Assembly: GCA_945874145.1 (NCBI GenBank)
Contig: CAMCFN010000033.1
Coordinates: 1 to 46,617 of the forward strand
Origin: Akkermansia muciniphila
GTDB lineage: Bacteria; Verrucomicrobiota; Verrucomicrobiia; Limisphaerales; SXTU01
Length of the DNA: 46,617 nt
Direction: 5' to 3'
Positions 32,785 to 40,359 of the stretch are shown here, piece by piece. Every line of letters begins with the position of its first letter. The first letter of the stretch is position 1. The notes beneath the pieces were generated by a model, which saw only the letters and a list, made by a program, of their open reading frames with translations, was not told the DNA's origin and searched no databases. A program made the position numbers and the translations under genes.

Positions 32785-32988
32785 CCGGGGTGAGGGTGAA
32801 GGCGTCCGGAGTCTCATCGGCTGCGAATGCACCGCTCTCCCTCTGCCCGGCAAGCAACTGCGATGCGCCCCTTACCGGCCCCATTCCCGCTGGACAATCC
32901 ACTTCCCCAGTTTCAGCCTGCCCCATGCCGCAATCAAAGACGTCAAATACGACGCGCATTAACTGTTAGGCATCGTTCGCACATCCCC

Positions 32989-33324
32989 ATGCCCATGAAT
33001 CAGCCAGCCTTCACCACCGTTATCCACCAGTTGAGGCAGTTGCAGGCGGAGCTGATCGCACGCTTACGCCAAACGCAGGGCGATGCTGACGCCCTCTCCC
33101 ATAAGCAGGAGATCGAGACGGCGATTCGATGCTTAGAGTTCTGCGCGAAGCACCAGATCACACCGACGATGCAGGTTCGCCGACTTCCAGAGATCGAGGC
33201 GACCCTTGGCGAGTTCCGCCTGTTGTGGGACTACGAAACGGAGAACCGGGCGAGTTGGCAGGAGGCACGAGTTGCCGGACAGCCGTTGCGCGCCGTGCCT
33301 GGGGACTTACTATTGAGCCAGTGA
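32989..33324 (+). CDS. small helical hypothetical protein
   Basis: A 111-aa protein starting ATG-CCC-ATG at 32989; the reading frame continues 54 codons upstream across non-coding sequence. No family recognised. It is predicted mostly helical and charged ('VIHQLRQLQAELIARLRQTQG', 'HKQEIETAIRCLEFCAKH', 'LPEIEATLGEFRLLWDYETEN'), with a Q-rich first helix that could form a coiled coil. No signal peptide or membrane segment. It stands alone, flanked by repeat-rich DNA on the left and a gene remnant on the right, and could be a recently acquired orphan. A weak hairpin AATAAC/GTTATT (33340-33362) follows the stop. Confidence 0.55.
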   Translation: MPMNQPAFTTVIHQLRQLQAELIARLRQTQGDADALSHKQEIETAIRCLEFCAKHQITPTMQVRRLPEIEATLGEFRLLWDYETENRASWQEARVAGQPLRAVPGDLLLSQ

Positions 33325-33357
33325 CCACAATGCCTCCTGAATAACAGAGCAGGTAAG

Positions 33358-33594
33358 TTATTGGGCGGCAACGAGGGTGAGATTCAGGGCTTTGGCTTGG
33401 GGTTGGAGGTTTTTGAGGCGGCGCGCCAGGCTGGCGGGGGTGGTCGCGAAGGCTTTGGCCTCCTGGTTGCAGTCCACGCATCCCGGGGGCCGGGTCGCTG
33501 TAGCTCCGGGTGGTTAGCTCTGACTCAACCGCTTCACCAGGGCCTCGAAGAGCATCGCGTGGGCTTTGCGGGGCAGGGCGTTGGGGGCTTGTTA
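33358..33594 (-). pseudogene. possible decayed gene remnant, two same-frame segments
   Basis: On the minus strand one frame contains 'NALPRKAHAMLFEALVKRLSQS', a TAA stop (33514-33516), then 'CVDCNQEAKAFATTPASLARR' and 'LKNLQPQAKALNLTLVAAQ' ending at TAA (33358-33360). Both pieces have GC-rich third positions and ordinary helical composition and share a frame, which suggests the end of a gene broken by a nonsense mutation, or two tiny gene ends. No start codon or upstream portion is present: another stop closes the frame at 33592-33594. Family not recognised. The remaining sequence up to 33700 shows nothing else and must hold the promoter of the PPC-domain gene. Confidence 0.35.
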
Positions 33595-33700
33595 CCCTTC
33601 TGCTCGTTGTCTTTTTCATCGCCAAGACTGCGCGGTGGCTGAAACTTCCGGCCGTCACAACGTCCAAGACCGACCAGTCACTTACGCTTTGCCACTGCTC

Positions 33701-35341
33701 ATGACTTTTCTCCGCCCGCTTCCGCTCGCCGCCTGGTTCGTGGTCCTCGCCCTGCCCGCCTCGTCGCAAAGTCCCAGCCTGACGCAGACCACGCCCGGGG
33801 CGCTGATGCCGGGGCAGGCCACGGAGCTGACCTTGCAGGGGGCCAATCTCACGGGAGCCACCAACCTGTGGACGGGCTTCAAGACCGAGGCGGTCACGCC
33901 CAAGGGCGGCACGGCCGGCGCGCTGAAACTGTCGGTGAAGCTGGGCAGCGCGGTGCCGGTGGGTGTCCACGCCGTGCGGGTGGCGTCCACCAACGGCGTC
34001 TCCAACCCGCTGCTGCTGATGGTGGATGATTTGCCGAGCGTGCCCGACGCCGGCACCAACACGTCCCCGACGAATGCCCAGGCGCTGCCCTGGCCGGTCG
34101 CGGTGGATGGGGCGGCGGTGGCGCTCAAACCCAAGTGCTACCGTGTCACCGTCAAGGCGGGCGAGCGCCTCGCCATTGAAGTCGTCGCCCAGCGACTCGG
34201 CTCCAAGCTGGACCCCGTGCTGCGCCTGTTGGATGCACGGGGCCGTGAGCTGGCATTCTGCGATGACGAGTCGGGCCTGAGCGGCGACTGCCGGTTCGCG
34301 CATGTTTTTGCGGCGGGTGGCGAACACTTCATCGAGGTTCGGGACATTAACTACGGTGGGGGGGCGGATTACCGCTTCCGGCTGCGCGTGGGTGATTTCC
34401 CGCTGGTGAACCTGCCGTTCCCCGCCGGGGTGAAGGCCGGCAGCGCGGGCACGTTCACCTTCGTGGGGCCGCAGGTGGACAAGGTTCCCACGGTCACCGC
34501 GACTGCGGCGGTGGATGAATTGCGGCTGCCGTTGTCCGCGAAATTTCCCGGGGGCAAGTCCTCCGGATTTGGCGCGGCGGTCGTGAGCGGCCTCACCGAG
34601 GTGGTGGAGGCGGAGCCGAACGAAAACGCCGAGACGGCCACGCCGTTCACGCTGCCTGCCGGGTTGAACGGCCGCTTCCTGAAGGCGAAGGAACGGGACT
34701 TCTGGAAGTTCAGCGCCAAGAAGGGGCAGCGCGTGGTGTTCACCGCGCAGACCCGCAGCCTCGGCTCGGCGAGCGAGGTGATGCTGCAACTCCGTGATGC
34801 CAAGGGCACCGCGCTGGTCAGCTCGGCGGTGAATGACGCCAGCGAGGGCGCGGTGACCAACAGCATTCCGGCGGACGGCACTTACTTCCTCGTGGTGGAC
34901 GAGCTCATCCGGCGCGGCGGCCCGCAGCACGCTTACCGGGTGGAGGCCGAGTTGCAGCCCGCAGGTTTTGCGCTGGAGGCGGATGCCGAGAAGGCCGAGG
35001 CGGCTCCCGGCGGAAGTTTTACGGTGAAGGTGACCGTGGCCCGCCGCGACTACACGGGACCAATCACCCTGTCGTTGGCGGGAATCGAGGGAGCCAAACT
35101 GGCGGACGAGATCATCAAGGACAAGGCTGCCAACACGACGCTCAAGGTCACGTTGCCGGACACCATCGTGCCGGGCTCGTTGACGCACTTCCGCATCGTG
35201 GGCAGGGCAAAGATTGGCGAAGTGGAGTTTGCGACCACCGCCCGCACCACCCTCGCGCTGCGAAAGATTTATCCCACGATGCCCTTCCCGCCGCGCGAGC
35301 TGGACGGGTCCATCGCCCTCGGCGTGAAGGGGAAAAAGTAG
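33701..35341 (+). CDS. secreted protein with two PPC (pre-peptidase C-terminal) domains
   Basis: A 546-aa protein from the ATG at 33701-33703, with a signal peptide (MTFLRPLPLAAWFVVLALPASSQ). An IPT/TIG-like N-terminal part ('LMPGQATELTLQGANLTGATNL', about 35-110) precedes two PPC domains (PF04151). The first is 'CYRVTVKAGERLAIEVVAQRL', 'LDPVLRLLDARGRELAFCDDE', 'HFIEVRDINYGGGADYRFRL' (about 145-245). The second is 'DFWKFSAKKGQRVVFTAQTR', 'EVMLQLRDAKGT', 'TYFLVVDELIRRGG' (about 330-420). Such proteins often sit beside PSCyt1/DUF1549/DUF1553 genes in this superphylum. Here that module is next door but convergent. No catalytic motif is visible; a binding or structural role is inferred. Confidence 0.85.
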   Translation: MTFLRPLPLAAWFVVLALPASSQSPSLTQTTPGALMPGQATELTLQGANLTGATNLWTGFKTEAVTPKGGTAGALKLSVKLGSAVPVGVHAVRVASTNGVSNPLLLMVDDLPSVPDAGTNTSPTNAQALPWPVAVDGAAVALKPKCYRVTVKAGERLAIEVVAQRLGSKLDPVLRLLDARGRELAFCDDESGLSGDCRFAHVFAAGGEHFIEVRDINYGGGADYRFRLRVGDFPLVNLPFPAGVKAGSAGTFTFVGPQVDKVPTVTATAAVDELRLPLSAKFPGGKSSGFGAAVVSGLTEVVEAEPNENAETATPFTLPAGLNGRFLKAKERDFWKFSAKKGQRVVFTAQTRSLGSASEVMLQLRDAKGTALVSSAVNDASEGAVTNSIPADGTYFLVVDELIRRGGPQHAYRVEAELQPAGFALEADAEKAEAAPGGSFTVKVTVARRDYTGPITLSLAGIEGAKLADEIIKDKAANTTLKVTLPDTIVPGSLTHFRIVGRAKIGEVEFATTARTTLALRKIYPTMPFPPRELDGSIALGVKGKK

Positions 35342-35369
35342 CCGCCGGGGGACGCGGCTGACCCGGAGC

Positions 35370-35463
35370 CCCGTGCCGGCGGCTTGCAGCCGCCGCGTTG
35401 CGGGTTGATTGCAAAGGCGGTTTGCTCGTTGCCCACGGACGGCGGCTGGAAGCCGCCGGCACG
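35370..35463. repeat. REPIN-like inverted hairpin pair, copy 1
   Basis: Arms 35372-35395 and 35440-35463 are reverse complements over 24 nt with one mismatch; spacer 44 nt. Each arm is itself a hairpin: CGGCGGCT-TGC-AGCCGCCG on the left and CGGCGGCT-GGA-AGCCGCCG on the right, flanked outward by GTGC. It lies between two convergent genes, 5 bp from the minus-strand stop codon. The same family occurs at 39423-39498. Confidence 0.88.
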
Positions 35464-35468
35464 ACCGC

Positions 35469-38036
35469 TCAGTGGTTGAACACAAACTCCGCCGAGTTCA
35501 GCAGGGACCAGAGGATGTCCTCCACGGCGGACTGGCGTGTGGCGTCCTTGGCCTGGAAGGCCTTCAAGGCCAACGCCAGTTCCTCGGAAGCGGGCTTGCG
35601 ATTGTAGGCGCTGAGGTAGAGGTCGTTGATGATCTGCTCCTCGGTGGCATTGCTCGCGGCCAGCAGGCGTGCGCGACCCTCGCTCGCGGTGACCTTGGTG
35701 TTCAGCTTGGCAGAGTTCATCATGTGCAACGCCTGCACCATGCTGGGCTTGGCGTCCCGCTCGCACGGACACTCGGCGCTGCTGTTTGGCCGGCCAAACG
35801 CGTCCATGAAATCGCTGTTCAGCACATGGTTCCAAGTCTGGAGCGCGCGCGCGCCCTCGGGCAGGCCGGCGAAGCTCTCGCGCGTGCCGGTCACCTGCGT
35901 GACCGCATCGAGCAGCACTTCCGCCGGCAGGCGGCGGCGATAGTTGCGGGAGTAATTGCGCGTGTCGGCGAGGTTGGTGTCGTTCGGGGTGGAACTGAGC
36001 TGGTAAGTGTGTGAGCGCAGAATCGTGCGCATCAGGTGCTTCAGGTCGAACTTGTGCGCGACGAAATCCTGCGCCAGCCAGTCCAGCAGCGGCCCGTTGG
36101 AAGGTGGGTTCGACGCGCGGAAATCGTCCACCGGGTCCACGATGCCGCGTCCGAAGAACGCGTTCCACACGCGGTTCACGGCGGCACGCGCGAAGAGCGG
36201 GTTCTCCGGCTGCACCATCCAGTCCACCAGCGCGGCGCGCGGATCGCGGTCCGGCTCGATGACCGCCTCGGGGCCGTCAGGCGCGCGCGGCTTCAGGTCT
36301 TCCCCGGTGACGGGGTGCTTCATCGCGACGTTGGCTGTGGCCCAGATGTATTCCGGCTCGCCGCTGATGGGGGCGGAGATGCCCTGGCCCTTGCGCCGTG
36401 TGCCGCTGAAGAACGCCGCCAGTTGGTAGTAATCCTTCTGGTCCCACTTCTCGCTCGGGTGATGGTGGCACTTGGCGCACTCGAGCCGCACCCCGAGGAA
36501 AATCTGGCTTACGAAGCCGCTCGCCTCCTCCGGCGTGCGTTTGTCGCGGAAGAGCGCGGCGGGACCGAACTTGTGCGTGCTGCCCTGCGCGGTGAGCAGT
36601 TCGCGCACGAACCGGTCATACGGCTTGTTCTGCCGGAAGGCGTCGCGCAGCCACTGGTCCACGAGGAAGACTGGCTTCACGCCCACGCGGGCGGGGTTGC
36701 CCCGGATCAGATCACCCCACTTCACCGCCCAATGATCGGCCCAGGCGGGATGCTCCAGCAGCCGGTCGATGAGCCGGTTGCGCTTGTCAGGCGACTTGTC
36801 CTCCAGGAACGCCAGCGCTTCCTCCGCCGTTGGCAACGTGCCAACGGTGTCGAGCGACGCGCGGCGAATGAACTCCGCATCAGTGCAGCCCTCCGAGGGA
36901 AAGTGCCCGAGCTTCTGGAGCCGTTGGTAAACGAGGCGGTCGATGTCGTTGTGGACCGGCAGTGCGGCGAACCGCTCCACCGGCAGCACGCGGTCGCTGG
37001 GCACCATCACGGTGCTGACCGCCACCCGCCCAAGGAAGCGTGCGATGACCGCGCTTTCGCCACTGAACTTGCCCACGCTGATCAGGCCTTCGTCATCCAC
37101 TGTCGCGAGGGTCTTCTCGTTCGAGAGATACTCCGCCAGCTCGGTCACGTCGCGCACCGTGTCGTCCGAGTAGCGCGCCTGGATGAGCAGGGGCTGCTGC
37201 GACTCGCGGCGGTAGCGGCGCTCCTTGGGAAACACCTCGATGCCCAGCAGTGCGGGCTCGTTGGTGCGCGCGTAAGGCATTCCCTGCGCAATCCAGTTGG
37301 CGAGAGTGCGGAACTCCTCGGAGTCGCGCTCGATGCGCAGCCCGCCGTCGTGCGGGACCGCGAGCGTGGCCTTCTTGAGCAGCAGGCTTTCCTCCGGCAG
37401 CGCCGGGAACACCCGCCGGCCGCGCGCGTCCTTCACGATCTCGAGATAATCCGCCCGCGTGTCATAGGCAAAGATGGTGAGTTTGAAGCCGTTCTGCCCG
37501 TCGGCCTTGGCGTGGCATGAACCAAGGTTGCACCCGGCCTTGCTCAGAACCGGCATCACGTCGTTGACGAAGCTGACCTGCTGACCTTCCGGCGCGGGGC
37601 GCACCGTGACTTTCACGCTCGCGGACTTGCCCCCGAACTTCGCGGTGATGGTTGCGGACCCGGCGGCTACCGGACGCACCCGTCCGTCCGCGCCGACGGC
37701 GGCGATGGCGGGATTGTCCGAGGCGAGCTGGGCCGGCGCGGGGACTTCAAACCCGTCGAGGTCCGTGGCCGTGACGACGATGCGGTGCGGTGCGGCCCCG
37801 GCCAGCAAGGGCAGCTCGGTCGGAAACACGGTGATGGCTTTGACCCCGCGCCGTGCTGCCGGCGACTCGGACTTGGAGGCCGATTTCTTTGGCGGCGTGC
37901 AGGCGGCGAGCAGAATCAGGAGCGCGGCGGCCGAATGACACAGCACAGGTGACCAGTGCTGTTGAAGCCCCCGCCATACTATGGAGTGCGGCGAGCTCTC
38001 ACCGCTTTGCGCCTTTTTGTGGCTGAACAAGTTCAT
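35469..38036 (-). CDS. Big2-cytochrome-DUF1549-DUF1553 lipoprotein
   Basis: An 855-aa protein; the ATG at 38034-38036 overlaps the stop of the WD40 gene (ATGA). A lipobox 'LLAAC' puts the lipidated Cys at 46, after an unusually long n-region of about 34 residues that is partly encoded by a repeat (37983-38005). Big2 Ig-like domain 64-146 ('ITVFPTELPLLAG', 'SDNPAIAAVGADGRVRPVAAG') is followed by a haem-like motif in the C-x4-C-H form 'GCNLGSCHAKADGQNGFKL' (C169, C174, H175). A second Big2-like domain is near 260-350, then DUF1549 with 'LECAKCHHHPSEKW', and DUF1553 ('RAAVNRVWNAFFGRGIVDP'). This is the Big2-containing branch of the planctomycete cytochrome family. Cell-surface or periplasmic; function unknown. 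Confidence 0.92.
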   Translation of the reverse strand: MNLFSHKKAQSGESSPHSIVWRGLQQHWSPVLCHSAAALLILLAACTPPKKSASKSESPAARRGVKAITVFPTELPLLAGAAPHRIVVTATDLDGFEVPAPAQLASDNPAIAAVGADGRVRPVAAGSATITAKFGGKSASVKVTVRPAPEGQQVSFVNDVMPVLSKAGCNLGSCHAKADGQNGFKLTIFAYDTRADYLEIVKDARGRRVFPALPEESLLLKKATLAVPHDGGLRIERDSEEFRTLANWIAQGMPYARTNEPALLGIEVFPKERRYRRESQQPLLIQARYSDDTVRDVTELAEYLSNEKTLATVDDEGLISVGKFSGESAVIARFLGRVAVSTVMVPSDRVLPVERFAALPVHNDIDRLVYQRLQKLGHFPSEGCTDAEFIRRASLDTVGTLPTAEEALAFLEDKSPDKRNRLIDRLLEHPAWADHWAVKWGDLIRGNPARVGVKPVFLVDQWLRDAFRQNKPYDRFVRELLTAQGSTHKFGPAALFRDKRTPEEASGFVSQIFLGVRLECAKCHHHPSEKWDQKDYYQLAAFFSGTRRKGQGISAPISGEPEYIWATANVAMKHPVTGEDLKPRAPDGPEAVIEPDRDPRAALVDWMVQPENPLFARAAVNRVWNAFFGRGIVDPVDDFRASNPPSNGPLLDWLAQDFVAHKFDLKHLMRTILRSHTYQLSSTPNDTNLADTRNYSRNYRRRLPAEVLLDAVTQVTGTRESFAGLPEGARALQTWNHVLNSDFMDAFGRPNSSAECPCERDAKPSMVQALHMMNSAKLNTKVTASEGRARLLAASNATEEQIINDLYLSAYNRKPASEELALALKAFQAKDATRQSAVEDILWSLLNSAEFVFNH
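37983..38005. repeat. GGAGTGCGG-headed degenerate hairpin inside a lipoprotein leader
   Basis: GGAGTGCGG (37983-37991) runs into an imperfect hairpin, GCGGCGAG-CT-CTCACCGC (37988-38005, one mismatch in an 8-bp stem). It lies in the first codons of the Big2-cytochrome gene. The same 9-nt head begins the left arm of the repeat at 18033. Being translated, it accounts for the long polar n-region before the lipobox. Confidence 0.6.
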
Positions 38037-39379
38037 TTTGATTCCAGCTTGGCGGCGGCCTTGCCGGCTGCCCACACATAGACGCTCCCGTCGTGGCAGC
38101 CAGCGAAGACTGTCTTCGCGTCGGACGTGGCGGTCACGGCGTAGAGCACATCACCGATGGAGGAGAGTTTTCGCTCGGTGCCGGGCGCGCTGCTTTGCTC
38201 GCCGTTGTGACGTTTGATATCGGTGATGGTCGAGGCGCTTCCGTCCTCGGCCACGGTCAGCAGGTTCGTGCCGCCCACGGTCCAGTGCAGCGCAGTCACC
38301 GCCGCGCTGCGGTTCTGGAAGGCGGACTTTTTCTCCTGGTTGGCGATGTCCCAGATCTTGATCTCTTTGTCCGCCCCGCCGGTGGCCAGCTCCGCGTCAT
38401 CCTTGCCGAAGGCCACGGCCTGCACGTAGCTGGTGTGGCCCTCGAGCTTGGCGACTTCCTTCTGCGTGGCGAGGTTCCAGACCCGCGCCAGCTTGTCCGC
38501 GCTGCCGGTGGCCAGGAGCTTGCCGTTCGCGCTGACTTTCAAATCGAGAATGCTGTCGTTGTGCGCGACCCACGAGGCGAAGGGCTTTTCGTCGCCCATC
38601 TTCCACAGGTGAACCAGCCCCGGGGCGCCACCCGGACTGTCGGCGACCGCAAGCGTGTTGCCGTCCGGCGTGAAGGCGATGGCGGTGGCGCGGCCCGTGA
38701 GCGGCTTGTCCAGCGTGCCGAACGGCTGGAGCGTCTTCGCATCGTAGAGCAGCACGCGGCGGAACTCGCCCGCCGCGAGCCAGCGGCCGTCCGCGCTCCA
38801 GGCGATGGATTGGATGGCATCGCGCGCGCCCGCTAGGGTGGTGGCGGGCAGACTGTTGGTGGCCGTGAGCGGGTGGATGAGCAGTTGGTTGCCGCGGGCG
38901 CTGGCGAGGCGCTTGCCATCCGGCGCGAGCGCCACGGCAAGCACGGGCGTGTAACTGGCGGGCAACGCTTTCAACTCGTCCGCCTTGGTTTCGCGAGTGA
39001 GCAGCTTGAGCACGCCGGCATCCCACGGCGCGCCGGCATCCACCCAGCCGCGCAATGTGGCGATGAGCTTGTCGGGAAGCTGCTTCTTCGGCGGCATGTG
39101 CGGGTCCGCGCCGGGGGCCAGGAGCTTCACGAGGGGGCTGTCGGAGGCCTTGCCGGGCTTGAGAGCCGGGCCGTTCTCGCCGCCTTTGATGGCTGCTTCG
39201 CGCGAAGTCAGGTCAAGCTGGCCGCGCTTCTTCTCGACGTTGTGGCAACTGAAGCAGTGCGCGCGGAGAATGGTCATCGCGGCGGCGGCATGCGCGTCCG
39301 CCTCCGCCCCGCGCAAGGCGGTGGAAGTGGCCAGCGCCAATGCCAACGCTAGGGCGCAGATGAACTGCCGTGTGAACAT
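38033..39379 (-). CDS. PSCyt1 cytochrome fused to WD40 beta-propeller
   Basis: A 448-aa secreted protein (signal peptide MFTRQFICALALALALATSTALRG split at about residue 24). PSCyt1 spans about 33-120 with haem motif C42-F-S-C45-H46 and 'DPHMPPKKQLPDKLIATLRGWVDAG'. It is followed by about seven WD40 repeats from 135 to the end ('ILDLKVSANGKLLATGSADKL', 'ARVWNLATQKEVAKLEGHTS', 'ELATGGADKEIKIWDIANQ'). Cytochrome-WD40 fusions are a known PVC-superphylum architecture of unknown function. It is the first gene of a two-gene unit with the Big2-cytochrome lipoprotein, overlapping it by 4 bp. The pair is bracketed by two copies of one repeat family. Confidence 0.92.
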   Translation of the reverse strand: MFTRQFICALALALALATSTALRGAEADAHAAAAMTILRAHCFSCHNVEKKRGQLDLTSREAAIKGGENGPALKPGKASDSPLVKLLAPGADPHMPPKKQLPDKLIATLRGWVDAGAPWDAGVLKLLTRETKADELKALPASYTPVLAVALAPDGKRLASARGNQLLIHPLTATNSLPATTLAGARDAIQSIAWSADGRWLAAGEFRRVLLYDAKTLQPFGTLDKPLTGRATAIAFTPDGNTLAVADSPGGAPGLVHLWKMGDEKPFASWVAHNDSILDLKVSANGKLLATGSADKLARVWNLATQKEVAKLEGHTSYVQAVAFGKDDAELATGGADKEIKIWDIANQEKKSAFQNRSAAVTALHWTVGGTNLLTVAEDGSASTITDIKRHNGEQSSAPGTERKLSSIGDVLYAVTATSDAKTVFAGCHDGSVYVWAAGKAAAKLESK

Positions 39380-39422
39380 GCGGAAGAAGTGACGCGAGGA
39401 GGCGGGGTGAATTCACCGCAAG

Positions 39423-39498
39423 CCCGTGCCGGCGACTTCCAGTCGCCGTCTGATGCGAACGCAGCCACCGAACGGCGACTGGAAGTCGCCGGCACGGG
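39423..39498. repeat. REPIN-like inverted hairpin pair, copy 2
   Basis: A perfect 26-bp inverted repeat: arms 39423-39448 and 39473-39498, 24-nt spacer. Each arm is a hairpin, CGGCGACT-TCC-AGTCGCCG on the left and CGGCGACT-GGA-AGTCGCCG on the right, flanked outward by CCGTGC. Compared with copy 1 the stem pair G-C is replaced by A-T on both sides, a compensatory change. It ends 2 bp from the larB stop codon and may also affect larB transcript ends. Confidence 0.9.
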
Positions 39499-39500
39499 GT

Positions 39501-40286
39501 CTAGCCGTCTGCCTTGCTGCCTGCCAGCGCGTTGATCTGGCTCGCCGCGTAGCCGGCCCCGAAGCCGTTGTCGATGTTCACCACCGTCACGCCGCTGCCG
39601 CAGCTTGTGAGCATCCCCAGCAGCGCCGCCACACCGCCAAAAGCCGCGCCGTAACCGATGCTCGTAGGCACCGCGATGACGGGCTTGGAGACGAGGCCCG
39701 CGACCACGCTGGGTAACGCGCCTTCCATCCCGGCGCAGACCACCAGCACGTTTGCGCGTTGAAGGATTTCCAGCTTCGCCAGCAGGCGGTGCAGTCCGGC
39801 CACGCCCACGTCGCTGATGCGCTCGACGCGGTTGCCCATGATGTCCGCTGTCACCGCCGCCTCATCTGCCACGGGCAAATCGCTCGTGCCGGCGCAGAGC
39901 ACGGCGATGAAGCCGGGGCGCTTGGGCAAGGGCTTCTTTTCGATGGTCACGGCGCGCGCGGCCTCGTGCCAGACGGCGTGCTTGAACTTGCGCTTGAGCA
40001 ATCGTGCGGCCTCCGGCGTGAGGCGCGTGACGAGGACGTTTTGCTCGCGCTCGACCAACTTGCCCGCGATGGCAACGATCTGGGCCGGCGTCTTGCCCGC
40101 GCCGAAGATGACTTCTGGAAAGCCCTTGCGTAGCGCGCGGTGCGTGTCCACCTGCGCAAAGCCGAGGTCTGCAATGGGCGCGGCCTGAAAGGCGCGGAGC
40201 ACGTCGTCGCGGCTGGCGCGACCAGCGCGGAAGGCGTCAAGGAGGGCGGTGGCTTGTTCGGCGGTCACGGGCGGGAGGATGCGCAA
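39501..40286 (-). CDS. larB: LarB, nickel-pincer nucleotide cofactor biosynthesis carboxylase
   Basis: A 261-aa cytosolic protein. 'LGFAQVDTHRALRKGFPEVIFGAGKTPAQI' and the AIR-carboxylase-like core ('VLCAGTSDLPVADEAAVTADIMG', 'VERISDVGVAGLHRLL', 'VVCAGMEGALPSVVAGLVSKPVIAVPTSIGYG') are characteristic of LarB. It carboxylates the pyridinium ring of nicotinate adenine dinucleotide and releases AMP, the first step to the nickel pincer cofactor of lactate racemase-type enzymes. The start is uncertain: TTG at 40286 or GTG at 40268, neither with a clear ribosome site. No larC, larE or larA is in the window, so it is separated from its pathway here. Confidence 0.9.
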   Translation of the reverse strand: MRILPPVTAEQATALLDAFRAGRASRDDVLRAFQAAPIADLGFAQVDTHRALRKGFPEVIFGAGKTPAQIVAIAGKLVEREQNVLVTRLTPEAARLLKRKFKHAVWHEAARAVTIEKKPLPKRPGFIAVLCAGTSDLPVADEAAVTADIMGNRVERISDVGVAGLHRLLAKLEILQRANVLVVCAGMEGALPSVVAGLVSKPVIAVPTSIGYGAAFGGVAALLGMLTSCGSGVTVVNIDNGFGAGYAASQINALAGSKADG

Positions 40287-40359
40287 AGCAGTTTAGAAAA
40301 CCAAGCTTGTGTCCACCGCCTTCCCTGTGGACTCTGATATCGCAAGTTCAACTGCACCC

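Larger units (their letters stand above)
32524..32988. other. repeat-rich intergenic region
   Basis: 465 bp between the ABC exporter and a small hypothetical gene. It contains a heptamer inverted array (32538-32598) and a pair of pyrimidine/purine palindromes (32680-32784). A 120-codon minus-strand reading frame (32597-32959) crosses these repeats; its last 23 residues ('KGQGHNSGGYGPMSAEQSV...') look protein-like, but the rest does not, so it is noted as a possible broken gene end and not called. Confidence 0.5.

Noticed and set aside
32597-32959. 120-codon minus-strand frame across the palindromes
   Set aside because: Most of it is repeat sequence in a frame that always opens across this type of element; only the last 23 residues look protein-like, too little for a call.
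32965-32971. GTTAGGC core upstream of the 111-aa gene, like an integron attC end
   Set aside because: Only the 7-nt core is present; no matching RYYYAAC half or attC-like stem was found before it or after the gene, and such a 7-mer is expected by chance several times in this length.
33158-35485. 775-codon minus-strand frame
   Set aside because: Antisense to the PPC-domain protein; no motifs.
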